DNA of 64,000 nucleotides from Acinetobacter chinensis (GTDB lineage: Bacteria > Pseudomonadota > Gammaproteobacteria > Pseudomonadales > Moraxellaceae), in assembly GCF_002165375.2 (NCBI RefSeq), contig NZ_CP032134.1, positions 2,852,001 to 2,916,000 of the forward strand, written 5' to 3'. The translations under genes were made by a program, and so were the position numbers. A model generated the notes under the pieces. The model saw only the letters and a program-made list of their open reading frames with translations. It ran no database searches and had not been told where the DNA came from. Of this stretch, positions 43,661 to 52,711 are shown in pieces (the first letter of the stretch is position 1; every line of letters starts with the position of its first letter).

Positions 43661-45565
43661 ATGACTGAAAAATTATACTATTGGGCTGAAAATTTAAATG
43701 GTTATAGTTCTGACAATAAACAGGAGTATGACCAAATTATAGAAATAAAAAGGCTAAACTTTTTTATCGGTAAAAATAATGCAGGGAAAAGTAGATTCCT
43801 GAGAGAGCTTTTTTTATCAAAATATCGCATCCATGATTATAATAATTTAGATGTTAAACAATTTTACACTAAAATATATCCTATTGTTAACTCTATTAAT
43901 CCTACCTCAATAGGTAAAAAAAGTACATTCGGAGGAACTTACAAATCTGATTTACTGATAAAACTTGACCAACTAAATAATCTACCAACGAAATGTAGTG
44001 TTGAAAAAAGATATACTTTAAAAGACGAAATTTCTCATTATACGGTTGGCAATAATGCTGATGGTGCTCAATTCTCAGGTGTTAAAGATAAATATTTACA
44101 ATCATACACAAAATTATATGTCCCTATTCTTCGTGGAATGCGCCCTGTCACAGAAGATCAAAATAAACAACCGTATATTGAGCGCGCTCAAAAAGATTAT
44201 TTCTATGACAAAGAAAAATATAACTCAACAAATATTATTACAGGTGAATGCTTATATCATGAACTGAAAATTCATTTATTAGGAGAACCTGAACAGCGTG
44301 AAATTATCAAACAATATGAAGAAAAATTAAGTCAATTTTTTTTCGATAATGAAAAAATTACACTTATTCCAAAACATAACCAAGATGTAGTCAATATTAA
44401 AATTGGAAATGATAAACAATTTCCAATTTCAGAACTGGGTGATGGTTTACAACAAGTCATTATTCTGACCTATGAAGCTTTTATCAGAAATGATGCAACT
44501 CATGCCTTTTTTATCGAAGAGCCTGAACTTCATATGCATGCAGGTATGGTTCGCCAACTTATGAACTTTTATCTGAATGAAACCAATCATTATTATTTCT
44601 TTACTACACATTCCAACCATCTTTTAGATATGGCAGATGAATCTGATCAAGTCATTATTCAAAAATTTGTCAAAGATCCTAATAAAGAAGATTCGAATAA
44701 GTTTGATTTTAAGATTTATCGTTGTGACCGAGATCGTGACCAACTCGCTTCATTAGGTGTAAAACCATCTTCTGTTTATTTAGCCAATTGCACCATTTGG
44801 GTCGAAGGTATTACAGACCGCTTATATATCACTAAATATATGGAAAAATATTTAGCTGGATTAAAAAATTCTGATGAAAGACTTTATAAAAAATATCGTC
44901 GTTTTATGCCGAATTATCACTACACATTTGTTGAATATGCCGGAAGTAATTTAGTTCATTGGGAATTCAGTGATGAATTTACTGATCACTTAAATGATCA
45001 AGGTATGAATGCTTTACTTACAACAAGCAGTGTTCTTCTTATTGCTGATGGTGATATTCAAGGGAAAGGCAATCGTGTCGAACAATTGACGGAATCATTA
45101 GGCGATCAATTTCACCTTCTAACATGTAAAGAAACAGAAAATACTCTACCCTCCAATATTATTCATTATGCCTGTAATATTAAATATTCAGGTTTGGAAT
45201 CTGCTTTAAGTCATGAGATTGAATTACGGAATACTTTGACAAACTATTTATCAGTTGGAGGAATGCAATCTGATACAAAAGATGGCTTTGACATAACACA
45301 ACTATTAAATGATCAAAACTATTTTCACACAAAAGATGGTATCGGAAAAATCATCGACGCTAAAATTAAAGTTGGAACTCCCAGAACAGCTGAGAATAAA
45401 CCTAAAAAGTGCTTTGCCGATTCATCAGGAACAATTAAAGATAAATTAAAATTTTGTCGTCTAATATTAACTCTGATGGATCATATCGAATGGGAGCTTA
45501 CCGATTCAGCTAAGGATCTTTGCGAAACAATTTTTAAACATATTAATACAGCCAATTCAAAATAA
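43661..45565 (+). CDS. OLD-family ATP-dependent nuclease (AAA-TOPRIM)
   Basis: Protein of 634 aa with an N-terminal SMC/RecF-like ATPase: Walker A IGKNNAGKS (36-44), Walker B FFIEEPELHMH with E286/E287, and H-loop TTHSNH. A C-terminal TOPRIM nuclease follows: IWVEGITDRLYI with E382, and IADGDIQGKGNR with D463 and D465. Single-gene OLD nucleases act in phage exclusion or DNA repair. No UvrD-type helicase (Gabija) or reverse transcriptase is adjacent. Codon and base use is more AT-rich than ygfZ just upstream, which suggests transfer. Confidence 0.85.
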   Translation: MTEKLYYWAENLNGYSSDNKQEYDQIIEIKRLNFFIGKNNAGKSRFLRELFLSKYRIHDYNNLDVKQFYTKIYPIVNSINPTSIGKKSTFGGTYKSDLLIKLDQLNNLPTKCSVEKRYTLKDEISHYTVGNNADGAQFSGVKDKYLQSYTKLYVPILRGMRPVTEDQNKQPYIERAQKDYFYDKEKYNSTNIITGECLYHELKIHLLGEPEQREIIKQYEEKLSQFFFDNEKITLIPKHNQDVVNIKIGNDKQFPISELGDGLQQVIILTYEAFIRNDATHAFFIEEPELHMHAGMVRQLMNFYLNETNHYYFFTTHSNHLLDMADESDQVIIQKFVKDPNKEDSNKFDFKIYRCDRDRDQLASLGVKPSSVYLANCTIWVEGITDRLYITKYMEKYLAGLKNSDERLYKKYRRFMPNYHYTFVEYAGSNLVHWEFSDEFTDHLNDQGMNALLTTSSVLLIADGDIQGKGNRVEQLTESLGDQFHLLTCKETENTLPSNIIHYACNIKYSGLESALSHEIELRNTLTNYLSVGGMQSDTKDGFDITQLLNDQNYFHTKDGIGKIIDAKIKVGTPRTAENKPKKCFADSSGTIKDKLKFCRLILTLMDHIEWELTDSAKDLCETIFKHINTANSK

Positions 45566-45595
45566 ATTATCCTCCAAATCTGGAGGATAATTTTA

Positions 45596-45891
45596 TCAAA
45601 ACCCATGAAACAGTTTATTCATATCTTTACAGACATAGTCTTTAAAGTGAAATGCACGGGCATGTTTGGCATCAAACTTTGAAGTTAAATCACCTTTCTG
45701 GAAAATATAGACACGATCATCTTTACTGACCAGAAATCCCCCCCCAGTTTCATCAGTAAAGCATCAATTTTATCTTCATCTGCAATACTGTCGTCCTGAA
45801 AGACTTTGTCATAATTCCGTCGGATGCCTTTTATAAACACTGTTTTCTCACTGCTAAAAATAAGATGAAATTTAAAATACAGCCTGAATAT
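45596..45891 (-). pseudogene. Frameshifted and start-less remnant gene
   Basis: On the minus strand two frames join into one plausible protein. VFIKGIRRNYDKVFQDDS...DALLMKLGG runs in one frame and GGFLVSKDDRVYIFQKGDL...MNKLFHGF in another. The switch falls in a run of eight G; one more G would restore the frame. No start codon is found before an upstream stop at 45892-45894, so the 5' part is also missing. Not recognised by name. The remaining 250 bp up to 46142 hold no gene. Confidence 0.6.
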
Positions 45892-46142
45892 TCAGATCAG
45901 TCTGAAATTTTAACCTTTTTATTCCAGATTTTCAGACTTTTCCAGTCAAATACACAGACCTGCTATAAAAGACAAAGAAAACTATCCCATCCATAATTTC
46001 TCCCAGTTTTCAGTGATTTTCATCAAAGATGCTACAAATTTCACAAATGCAATATTTACTTTTCAAAAGGCATAACTTATATACTGAAGTACAGTAATCA
46101 AAAGGACTTATGTTGCTGAAACAACATGGTTAACATTGTTAT

Positions 46143-46958
46143 ATGAAAATGAAAAAAATTATCTTCGCAAGTCTGATCGCTCTTTCATCCCACATGGCTT
46201 TTGCAGCGGAGGCAGCACCGGCTGCTATCGACCCTGCTTTTGCAAAAATTGAAGAGATGGTCAAAGCTAAAAATATGACCGGTGCTTACCAGGAACTGGA
46301 TAAGCTTGCAAAAACGGGCAATGCTCAGGCTATTTACAATCTGGGTTATCTGACTCAGACGGGTCAGGGGACTGCCAAAGATGAGAAAAAAGCAGTCAAA
46401 CTGTATGAACAGGCTGCGAGCAAAGGCTATCCAGTTGCAAACTATGTGCTGGGTAAAAACTATGCCACAGGTACACTGGGCTTAAAAACAGACATTACAA
46501 AAGCGAAGCAGTACTTAAGTAAAGCATCTGCTCAGGGTTTTGATGATGCAACCCTGGACCTGGCAGTATTACTGTTTTCTGAAAACAAGCCTGCTTCCGA
46601 TAAGGAAGGCTTACAGAAACTGGAACCTTTAATTAAAAAAGGAAACTATCAGGCCATTCATGCAAAAGCCCTGTATAACATCAGCCTAGGCTTCAAAAAT
46701 AAAACTGAAGCACCAATCAAGGAAGGTCTGCAAAGTATTCAGGAACTGGCTCAGAAAGGCTATATTCCTGCACTGCTCGCAGTTGGCAATATGCTGACCA
46801 ATGGCAATATCATTCCTCAGAATTTACCTGAAGCGAAAAAGATTTTTGCTGCCCTGGCAAAGGACAATGTCCCTCAGGCAAAAGAGTCCCTGGCAATCGT
46901 GGATAAAATGATTGCTGAACAGGCTAAAGCTCCTGCCAAAACAGCGAAAAAAAGCTGA
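46143..46958 (+). CDS. Periplasmic Sel1/TPR repeat protein
   Basis: Exported protein of 271 aa with a Sec signal peptide (MKMKKIIFASLIALSSHMAFAAEA). Sel1-like repeats follow, seen as AIYNLGYLTQTGQGTAKDEKKAVKLYEQAASKGYPVANYVLGK and later degenerate copies. Such repeats form a protein-binding solenoid. The C terminus is lysine/alanine rich. A second ATG two codons in is an alternative start. Partner unknown. Confidence 0.82.
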   Translation: MKMKKIIFASLIALSSHMAFAAEAAPAAIDPAFAKIEEMVKAKNMTGAYQELDKLAKTGNAQAIYNLGYLTQTGQGTAKDEKKAVKLYEQAASKGYPVANYVLGKNYATGTLGLKTDITKAKQYLSKASAQGFDDATLDLAVLLFSENKPASDKEGLQKLEPLIKKGNYQAIHAKALYNISLGFKNKTEAPIKEGLQSIQELAQKGYIPALLAVGNMLTNGNIIPQNLPEAKKIFAALAKDNVPQAKESLAIVDKMIAEQAKAPAKTAKKS

Positions 46959-46971
46959 TTTATGATGAATC

Positions 46972-47002
46972 AAAAAAAGCCCCTGTATTCAGGGGCTTTT
47001 TT
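46972..47002 (+). terminator. Bidirectional terminator between the Sel1 gene and namA
   Basis: AAAAAAAGCCCCTG-TATT-CAGGGGCTTTTTT. It serves two convergent genes. Confidence 0.82.
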
Positions 47003-47016
47003 CAGTTCAGCTGTTT

Positions 47017-48132
47017 TCATTCAAACGGATGAAACAGATCTCTGAAACCATGTGGCTGACAGCGCAGATACTGTGGCGCAATCTGAATCGTTTCACCCAG
47101 TTCCGCTGCTGCATGCCACGGCCAGCGAGGGTCATACAGCATGGCACGTGCCAGTCCAACGGCATCTGCCTGTTCATATTCCAGAATTCCTTCTGCCTGC
47201 ATGGACTCTGTCACCAGACCCACTGCAATCACAGGGATACTGACATTTTCTTTAACCTGAGCCGCAAATGGAACCTGATAACTGGCATGTACATCAATTT
47301 TCTGCTGAGGATGTAAACCTCCACTGGAAACATGAATATACACCGCTCCTGCCTGTTCCAGCTGTTTCGATAATGCCACGGTTTCTTCCAGTGTCCATCC
47401 ACCTTCAACCCAGTCCTGTGCTGAAAGTCTGATCCCGACAGGGAAATTATCAGGCACAGCTTTTTTGATGGACTCAAATGTTTCCATAACCATGCGGATA
47501 CGGTTTTCAAAACTTCCACCGTATCCATCTGTACGGGTATTTGCGAGCGGTGACATAAACTGATGCATCAGATAACCATGTGCAGCATGCAATTCAATCA
47601 GATCAAATCCCGCTTCAACTGCCCGCTTAGCTGCCTGAGCAAAGTCCTGCTGGATGGTTTTCAGCTCTGCAACCGTGAGTGCATGCGGTTTTTCATCGGA
47701 CTCCTGAAATGCAAGTTCGGTTGGCGCAACTGTCTGCCAGCCATGCTCATCTGCTGAAGAAATCTGTGCTTTCCCATGACTGACATTCCACGGCTTTTCT
47801 GTTGAAGCTTTACGACCTGCATGTGCAAGCTGAATGGCAAAAGGCACTGGTGATACTGTTTTTATTTTTTTCAGCAATACCGCGATGCGTTCTCCCTGCT
47901 CATCATTCCATAGCCCTAAATCTGCATAACTGATCCGACCTTCAGGCTGAACAGCGGTCGCCTCCACGATACATAAGCCTGCGCCTGACAGCGCATAGGT
48001 TCCCCATTGCTGCTCATGCCAGTAACTGATCTGCCCCTGCTCTGTTGCAGAATACTGACACATCGGGGCAATGATAATTCTGTTACTCAGTTTCAGCGTT
48101 CCCAGCTGCAAAGGTTGAAATAGTCGTGCCAT
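47017..48132 (-). CDS. Old yellow enzyme family NADPH:flavin oxidoreductase (NamA/YqjM-like)
   Basis: FMN-dependent ene-reductase of 371 aa with TIM-barrel fold. Typical elements are LKLSNRIIIAPMCQYSA at the N terminus, HAGRKAS, FDLIELHAAHGYLMHQFMSPLANTRTDGYGGSFENR and, near the C terminus, ADAVGLARAMLYDPRWPWHAA. The cysteine of APMCQYSA is the regulatory cysteine of YqjM-type enzymes. Substrate unknown. Confidence 0.92.
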   Translation of the reverse strand: MARLFQPLQLGTLKLSNRIIIAPMCQYSATEQGQISYWHEQQWGTYALSGAGLCIVEATAVQPEGRISYADLGLWNDEQGERIAVLLKKIKTVSPVPFAIQLAHAGRKASTEKPWNVSHGKAQISSADEHGWQTVAPTELAFQESDEKPHALTVAELKTIQQDFAQAAKRAVEAGFDLIELHAAHGYLMHQFMSPLANTRTDGYGGSFENRIRMVMETFESIKKAVPDNFPVGIRLSAQDWVEGGWTLEETVALSKQLEQAGAVYIHVSSGGLHPQQKIDVHASYQVPFAAQVKENVSIPVIAVGLVTESMQAEGILEYEQADAVGLARAMLYDPRWPWHAAAELGETIQIAPQYLRCQPHGFRDLFHPFE

Positions 48133-48379
48133 TATTTTCTTTCCTGAAAGATCAGTTTATTTTCGCAGTATGGATATATAGCAGAATTTGACACTATTCA
48201 CTTTAAAACTTTTTGCCAGTTTTTGTAGAATTTTCGCTTTTGTCTCAGTGAATGTATTTAAGATCACATTTCTGAATTTTTATAAACACACTCATTCATT
48301 TGAGTTTATTGAACCTGAAACATAAAAAGACAGATGTTATCTGCCTGTCTTTTCAAACAATCCTATAAAAGCATATCGC

Positions 48380-49675
48380 TTAGAAAATAACTTTGCTGCC
48401 CAGTCCAACCACCAGTGCATTATCCACGGCTGTCGTCGCCCCAGGGTAAACCACATACTGAACCAGTGGGCGCAACATGAACCATCTGACCGGATAATAT
48501 GAATAATTCAGCTCCACATTATATTCAGCATCTTTATTTAACAGGGTTTTATCCGTACCTGCACGACTGCTGTTGATGTAATCACGGTAGCGGTCATTGA
48601 TATGAATACGGTTAACCGCCAGTCCCAGTATGTCATCCGGATGTCCATCAAACAGACCAATATATTTCAGTCCCAGCTGCTGAGAATCCTCAACAGCCGT
48701 CGTGGTACGGTCATGAGCAGTAAAATTACCAAAACTGTGTAAACCACGGCGACCTTCACCTGTAGATGTCAGCTGCTGCTCAAAGCTGATCCATCCACCA
48801 AAAGTGCGGTCTTCGCCTATGGTCGCTTTGGCATAGCCGATATTGTACTGATTTGCAGCATCATCCGCAGTGTTATACAGAGCACCAAAACGATAACTGC
48901 CTGGCAGATCATTCAGCCCCTGTTTTGGTGACCATACAACTTCTGACAGTACATTTACACCATCAGCATTTTTGGTATCCAGGTTCCATCCGTGACGTTC
49001 CAGGGCATTTTCAGGGTTATATTCAAATACACCTGCCTGTGCAAACAGTTCAGGACTGATCTGATATTTCACACGTCCACCCCATTGTGAAACAGGTGTG
49101 TTGTACCAGAGCTTACCTTGCCATTTTCCCATCTGTGCGGCACAGAATGCATTGCCCTGAAAGTCACATGCCATGGTATTGAACTCAGTTCCCAGTCCCA
49201 TACGTCCCAGTCGGACACTGATCCCCTGATCCTTAAAGTTCTTTTCGACATACAGCTCACTCAGGCGGCTGCCTGAATTACCCCGTCCCCAGTTCGCCTG
49301 AGAGTTTGCCCACTGTGGTGCAGCAGGGTCCTGTATAGCGTCAATGGAGGTGCTTTGCCCCTGACGTGCAGTCACCAGTGCCCGAAAAGTCACGCCTTCC
49401 CAGCCTGCCAGTTTTTCCAGATCAAGCGTTGTACCCAGTCCAAACTGAGTACCAAATGTCGGAGCCTGATGTGCATCATAACCACCATCTGCCAGATAGG
49501 AACCATCTGTCGCAATGGTTCCATCAAACTTCACGCCTTTTTCAGCAAGTTCAGTCCGTGTACCGTTCCAGTCGCCAGTTAAGGTTTTTCCATCCTTAGA
49601 AAAAGCCTGTTCAGCATGTGAATAGGACATCAGAGTGGCAATGGAAACTGCCATGATGGAAAGAGCTGTTTTTTT
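48380..49675 (-). CDS. oprB: OprB-family carbohydrate porin
   Basis: Outer-membrane beta-barrel porin of about 431 aa. A signal peptide (MKKTALSIMAVSIATLMSYSHA) is followed by LTGDWNGTRTELAEKGVKFDGTI, the usual OprB mature start, and the C terminus ends in phenylalanine (LGSKVIF) as needed for Bam recognition. It probably imports glucose or other sugars. The start at 49675 gives the clean signal peptide. No sugar dehydrogenase gene is adjacent. Confidence 0.88.
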   Translation of the reverse strand, partial: KKTALSIMAVSIATLMSYSHAEQAFSKDGKTLTGDWNGTRTELAEKGVKFDGTIATDGSYLADGGYDAHQAPTFGTQFGLGTTLDLEKLAGWEGVTFRALVTARQGQSTSIDAIQDPAAPQWANSQANWGRGNSGSRLSELYVEKNFKDQGISVRLGRMGLGTEFNTMACDFQGNAFCAAQMGKWQGKLWYNTPVSQWGGRVKYQISPELFAQAGVFEYNPENALERHGWNLDTKNADGVNVLSEVVWSPKQGLNDLPGSYRFGALYNTADDAANQYNIGYAKATIGEDRTFGGWISFEQQLTSTGEGRRGLHSFGNFTAHDRTTTAVEDSQQLGLKYIGLFDGHPDDILGLAVNRIHINDRYRDYINSSRAGTDKTLLNKDAEYNVELNYSYYPVRWFMLRPLVQYVVYPGATTAVDNALVVGLGSKVIF

Positions 49676-50140
49676 CATGAGGAAGCCTGATCGGGAGAAG
49701 TATTTCAAATAGATTTACAGCGTTGTGTATCGGACAGAGACTGAAATGAACCAGCCAGAACGGTCTAAACACAAATTAAGAGGCATCGACCAGGTTTAGA
49801 GCATACACTGCACTGACAGATAAAAAATCATACATACCCGCAGTGATCAGATCAGCTATAAACTTTATCTTTACCCTTAATTTATGAGAAATTTACATCG
49901 TTTTTAAATCAGGACTATCAGCTTATTTTTATCAGTTTCAAAACTTATTTTTATCAGTCAATATAAATATTAAAAAAACAGCAGATTACATCTTCACCCA
50001 CATTTTCCAACCATAAATCAGGCTTATATATGTTTACTATTCACACAATATATAACACAAGTTCAATCCATTCAGCATGCTTTATTGACACACATGGAAC
50101 AGCTACAATAACCAGCAAGATTTCCGAATATATGTGATCC
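49676..50140. other. Divergent oprB/mutM spacer, 465 bp
   Basis: Non-coding and AT-rich towards mutM. It contains a 15-bp direct repeat listed separately. No gene or terminator is evident. Confidence 0.5.
49922..49958. repeat. 15-bp tandem-spaced direct repeat
   Basis: CTTATTTTTATCAGT occurs at 49922-49936 and again at 49944-49958, with a 22-bp period (two helical turns). It could be a protein-binding pair for oprB regulation. Confidence 0.5.
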
Positions 50141-50995
50141 ATGCCTGAATTACCTGAAGTTGAAACCACCAAAGTCAGTCTTCTACTGTTGATTGATCAG
50201 AAAGTCATCTCTGTTCAGGTTCACCAGTCCAGTCTGCGCTGGGAAATTCCCGCTGACATTCAGAAACTTCAGGGACAGAAACTGCTAAGGCTGACACGGC
50301 GTTCCAAGTATATTCTTGCTGAATTTGAACAGGACACCATGCTCTGGCATCTGGGAATGTCAGGCAGTTTCAGGTTATGTGACACAGGGACAGAACTGCG
50401 TAAGCATGATCACCTGATCATTCAATTTGAAGATACTGAACTGCGCTACCATGACCCACGCCGTTTTGGCTGTATTTTATGGCTGGATGAATACAGCCAG
50501 ACCAGACTGATTGATACCCTGGGACCAGAGCCACTCAGTGATGCATTCCATGCAGAATATTTAGCGTCTAAATTTAAAAATAAAAATGTCGGCACAAAAG
50601 TTGCCATTATGGACAATCATATTGTGGTAGGTGTCGGCAACATCTATGCGACTGAAAGCCTGTTTAACCTGGGAATCCATCCTGCGCAGCCTGCATCCAG
50701 TTTAAGCCATGATCAGATTGAAAAACTGGTGATCGAGATTAAACGTATTTTAAAACAGGCAATCGACTTGGGTGGTTCAACTTTAAGAGACTATAGTAAT
50801 GCCATGGGTGAAAATGGTTATTTTCAGCAGACCCTGCTCGCTTACGGTCGCACAGGTGAAATGTGCGTGAACTGTGAAACCACTTTGGAAAATTTAAAAC
50901 TTGGGCAAAGAGCCAGTGTGTTCTGCCCGCAATGTCAGCCACTGAAAAAAGTGAAAACTGCCGTCAAGAAAGTCACCAAAGGAAGCAAAGCATGA
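50141..50995 (+). CDS. mutM: Formamidopyrimidine-DNA glycosylase
   Basis: DNA repair glycosylase/AP-lyase of 284 aa removing oxidised purines. Catalytic P2 and E3 (MPELPEVETT), K56 (RRSKYIL), the H2TH region and the C-terminal zinc finger (CVNC...CPQC) are all present. A lysine-rich extension after the zinc finger (KKVKTAVKKVTKGSKA) makes it slightly longer than usual. Its stop overlaps the ppiC start in an ATGA. Confidence 0.95.
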   Translation: MPELPEVETTKVSLLLLIDQKVISVQVHQSSLRWEIPADIQKLQGQKLLRLTRRSKYILAEFEQDTMLWHLGMSGSFRLCDTGTELRKHDHLIIQFEDTELRYHDPRRFGCILWLDEYSQTRLIDTLGPEPLSDAFHAEYLASKFKNKNVGTKVAIMDNHIVVGVGNIYATESLFNLGIHPAQPASSLSHDQIEKLVIEIKRILKQAIDLGGSTLRDYSNAMGENGYFQQTLLAYGRTGEMCVNCETTLENLKLGQRASVFCPQCQPLKKVKTAVKKVTKGSKA

Positions 50996-51273
50996 AGTCT
51001 GCTATCGTTCGACACATTCTGGTTAAAGATAAAGACCAATGTGAACAGCTGAAAAAGAAAATAAAAGCAGGCGCTGATTTTGCCAAAATTGCGAAACAGC
51101 ACTCGACCTGCCCATCAGGTAAAAAAGGTGGCGAGCTGGGTGATATTAAAAAAGGGCAACTCGTCGCACCGATTGATAAGGCTGTTTTTACCCTTCCTGA
51201 ACGTGAGTTACATGGTCCAATCAAAAGTCAGTTTGGCTGGCATCTGCTGGAAATCAAGTTCCGGATGGATTAA
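50992..51273 (+). CDS. ppiC: Parvulin-type peptidyl-prolyl isomerase
   Basis: Single-domain cytoplasmic parvulin of 93 aa: VRHILVKDKDQCEQLKKKI at the start, FAKIAKQHSTCPSGKKGGELG in the middle and PIKSQFGWHLLEI at the end. It catalyses cis-trans isomerisation of prolyl bonds. The start at 50992 overlaps the mutM stop by 4 bp (ATGA); the longer frame from 50932 lies inside mutM and is rejected. Confidence 0.92.
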   Translation: MKSAIVRHILVKDKDQCEQLKKKIKAGADFAKIAKQHSTCPSGKKGGELGDIKKGQLVAPIDKAVFTLPERELHGPIKSQFGWHLLEIKFRMD

Positions 51274-51389
51274 AGCCTATCTTCAGCATGACATAAGACT
51301 GGATACAATCATCAACCTTATGTCATGCCTGTCACTCATACACTGCAGTGTGTTCAAATAATTCAGTTCCCTATGAACCCGTTATTTGA

Positions 51390-52019
51390 TTACTTTTTAA
51401 ATGACTGAATAACTTCAGCGTACTGATTGATATACCCTCTGAACATTTCTGCACGGGTGGTCAGGTAAAACAGCTGCGTTCCATTCTGTACAAGTTTATC
51501 GGGTGCTTTACCATTACAGAATCCGCCACCCGAAACAAGGGCTGAAGAAATTTCCCCGAAATACCTGTCTGCCTGTGCCGAATCACTGAATGTAAAAACG
51601 TACATCAAAAAGTCAGGATAATAATCTTTCCGGCTCCCAATCCCGATACGACTTTCTGCATAAAAACTGCTGACACCCTGCCCTGCCATCTTCAGAATTT
51701 TATTTTTCCTGCAGTCGTTTACAGCCCATGATTCAGCTGCCCTGGATGCTGACAGACTGAAACCATTCTTTTTCAGCTTCTGTTGCAATGCGTTAATCAG
51801 TGCCTGACTGTCCGAACCTGAATTCAACTCAACAGTTTCAATCACCGTTTCTGCATTGGGCATGTTTTCAATATATCCTGATTCCCGATCTTCGCCCTGT
51901 GCTTCTGCTGCATCGGGAAGCCGAATTTCTTTATATTGTTCTGTTTCAGTGCTGTCATTTTTCTGATCTGTACATCCAGACAGACTCAAAATGATAAAAA
52001 AGAATAACCACTTTTTCAT
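51390..52019 (-). CDS. Putative lipoprotein, 209 aa
   Basis: Lipoprotein with signal peptide and lipobox LSLSGC (C16). The mature part is acidic at first (DSTETEQYKEIRLPDAAEAQGEDRE), then a globular domain with two cysteines (NDCRKN and GGFCNG). No domain recognised. The start at 52019 gives a standard signal peptide; the longer frame is rejected. Confidence 0.72.
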   Translation of the reverse strand: MKKWLFFFIILSLSGCTDQKNDSTETEQYKEIRLPDAAEAQGEDRESGYIENMPNAETVIETVELNSGSDSQALINALQQKLKKNGFSLSASRAAESWAVNDCRKNKILKMAGQGVSSFYAESRIGIGSRKDYYPDFLMYVFTFSDSAQADRYFGEISSALVSGGGFCNGKAPDKLVQNGTQLFYLTTRAEMFRGYINQYAEVIQSFKK

Positions 52020-52077
52020 ATGGCATCGCCTGTATTTATAAACTGAGTACAATCATCGGTTGATCTCAAACACGCCA

Positions 52078-52106
52078 TAAAAAACGGCACTGTAAAGTGC
52101 CGTCAG
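52078..52106 (-). terminator. Terminator of mscL
   Basis: ACGGCACT-TTAC-AGTGCCGT followed by TTTTTTA on the minus strand. Confidence 0.75.
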
Positions 52107-52123
52107 TTATTCAGAAGCATGAA

Positions 52124-52549
52124 TTAATCACGTTTCTTCAGCTCATCACGGATTTCACGTAACAATTCGATATCTTCAGGAGTAGCTGCTGCAGCTTCTT
52201 CAACCGGTTTACGGATTTTATTTAAGAATTTAACCAGCAGGAAAACCACCCATGCCAGGATCAGGAAGTTAAGGAAAATGGTAATAAAGTTACCATAGGT
52301 CAATACGTTCACACCCGCTTTAGTCAGTTCATCCAAAGAGGTCAGATTGTCTGGATTATCACCTAATACGAAAAACTTTTGCGTAAAGTCTACGCCACCG
52401 CCTGTGATTACCGTAATTAACGGCATAATGATATCTTTAACTAAAGAATCAATAATTTTACCAAAAGCACCACCGATGATCACACCGATTGCCATGTCCA
52501 TCATGTTGCCTTTTACAGCAAATTCTCTGAATTCTGAAAGAATACTCAT
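52124..52549 (-). CDS. mscL: Large-conductance mechanosensitive channel
   Basis: Inner-membrane channel subunit of 141 aa that opens under hypo-osmotic stress. The N terminus MSILSEFREFAVKGNMMDMAIGVIIGGAFGKIIDSLVKDIIMP forms the amphipathic S1 helix and TM1; TM2 is at about 85-107 (FITIFLNFLILAWVVFLLV); the C terminus is a charged helix. Single-gene unit. Confidence 0.95.
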   Translation of the reverse strand: MSILSEFREFAVKGNMMDMAIGVIIGGAFGKIIDSLVKDIIMPLITVITGGGVDFTQKFFVLGDNPDNLTSLDELTKAGVNVLTYGNFITIFLNFLILAWVVFLLVKFLNKIRKPVEEAAAATPEDIELLREIRDELKKRD

Positions 52550-52711
52550 ATTTTACTCCACGCTATTTATGCGTCATTTTTATGTGATGAAGTATACATT
52601 AATGTTCTATATACATTTCTGCATAATCTACCTGGTTTTCTGAAAATTCCAATATTTTTTACACTTTACACAAAAAACATACTTTTATTCTCACATGAAT
52701 ACGCATAACTA

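Noticed and set aside
43661..45565. Gabija (GajA) system
   Set aside because: The nuclease is OLD-like, but no UvrD-type GajB helicase follows; the downstream sequence is a small decayed gene.
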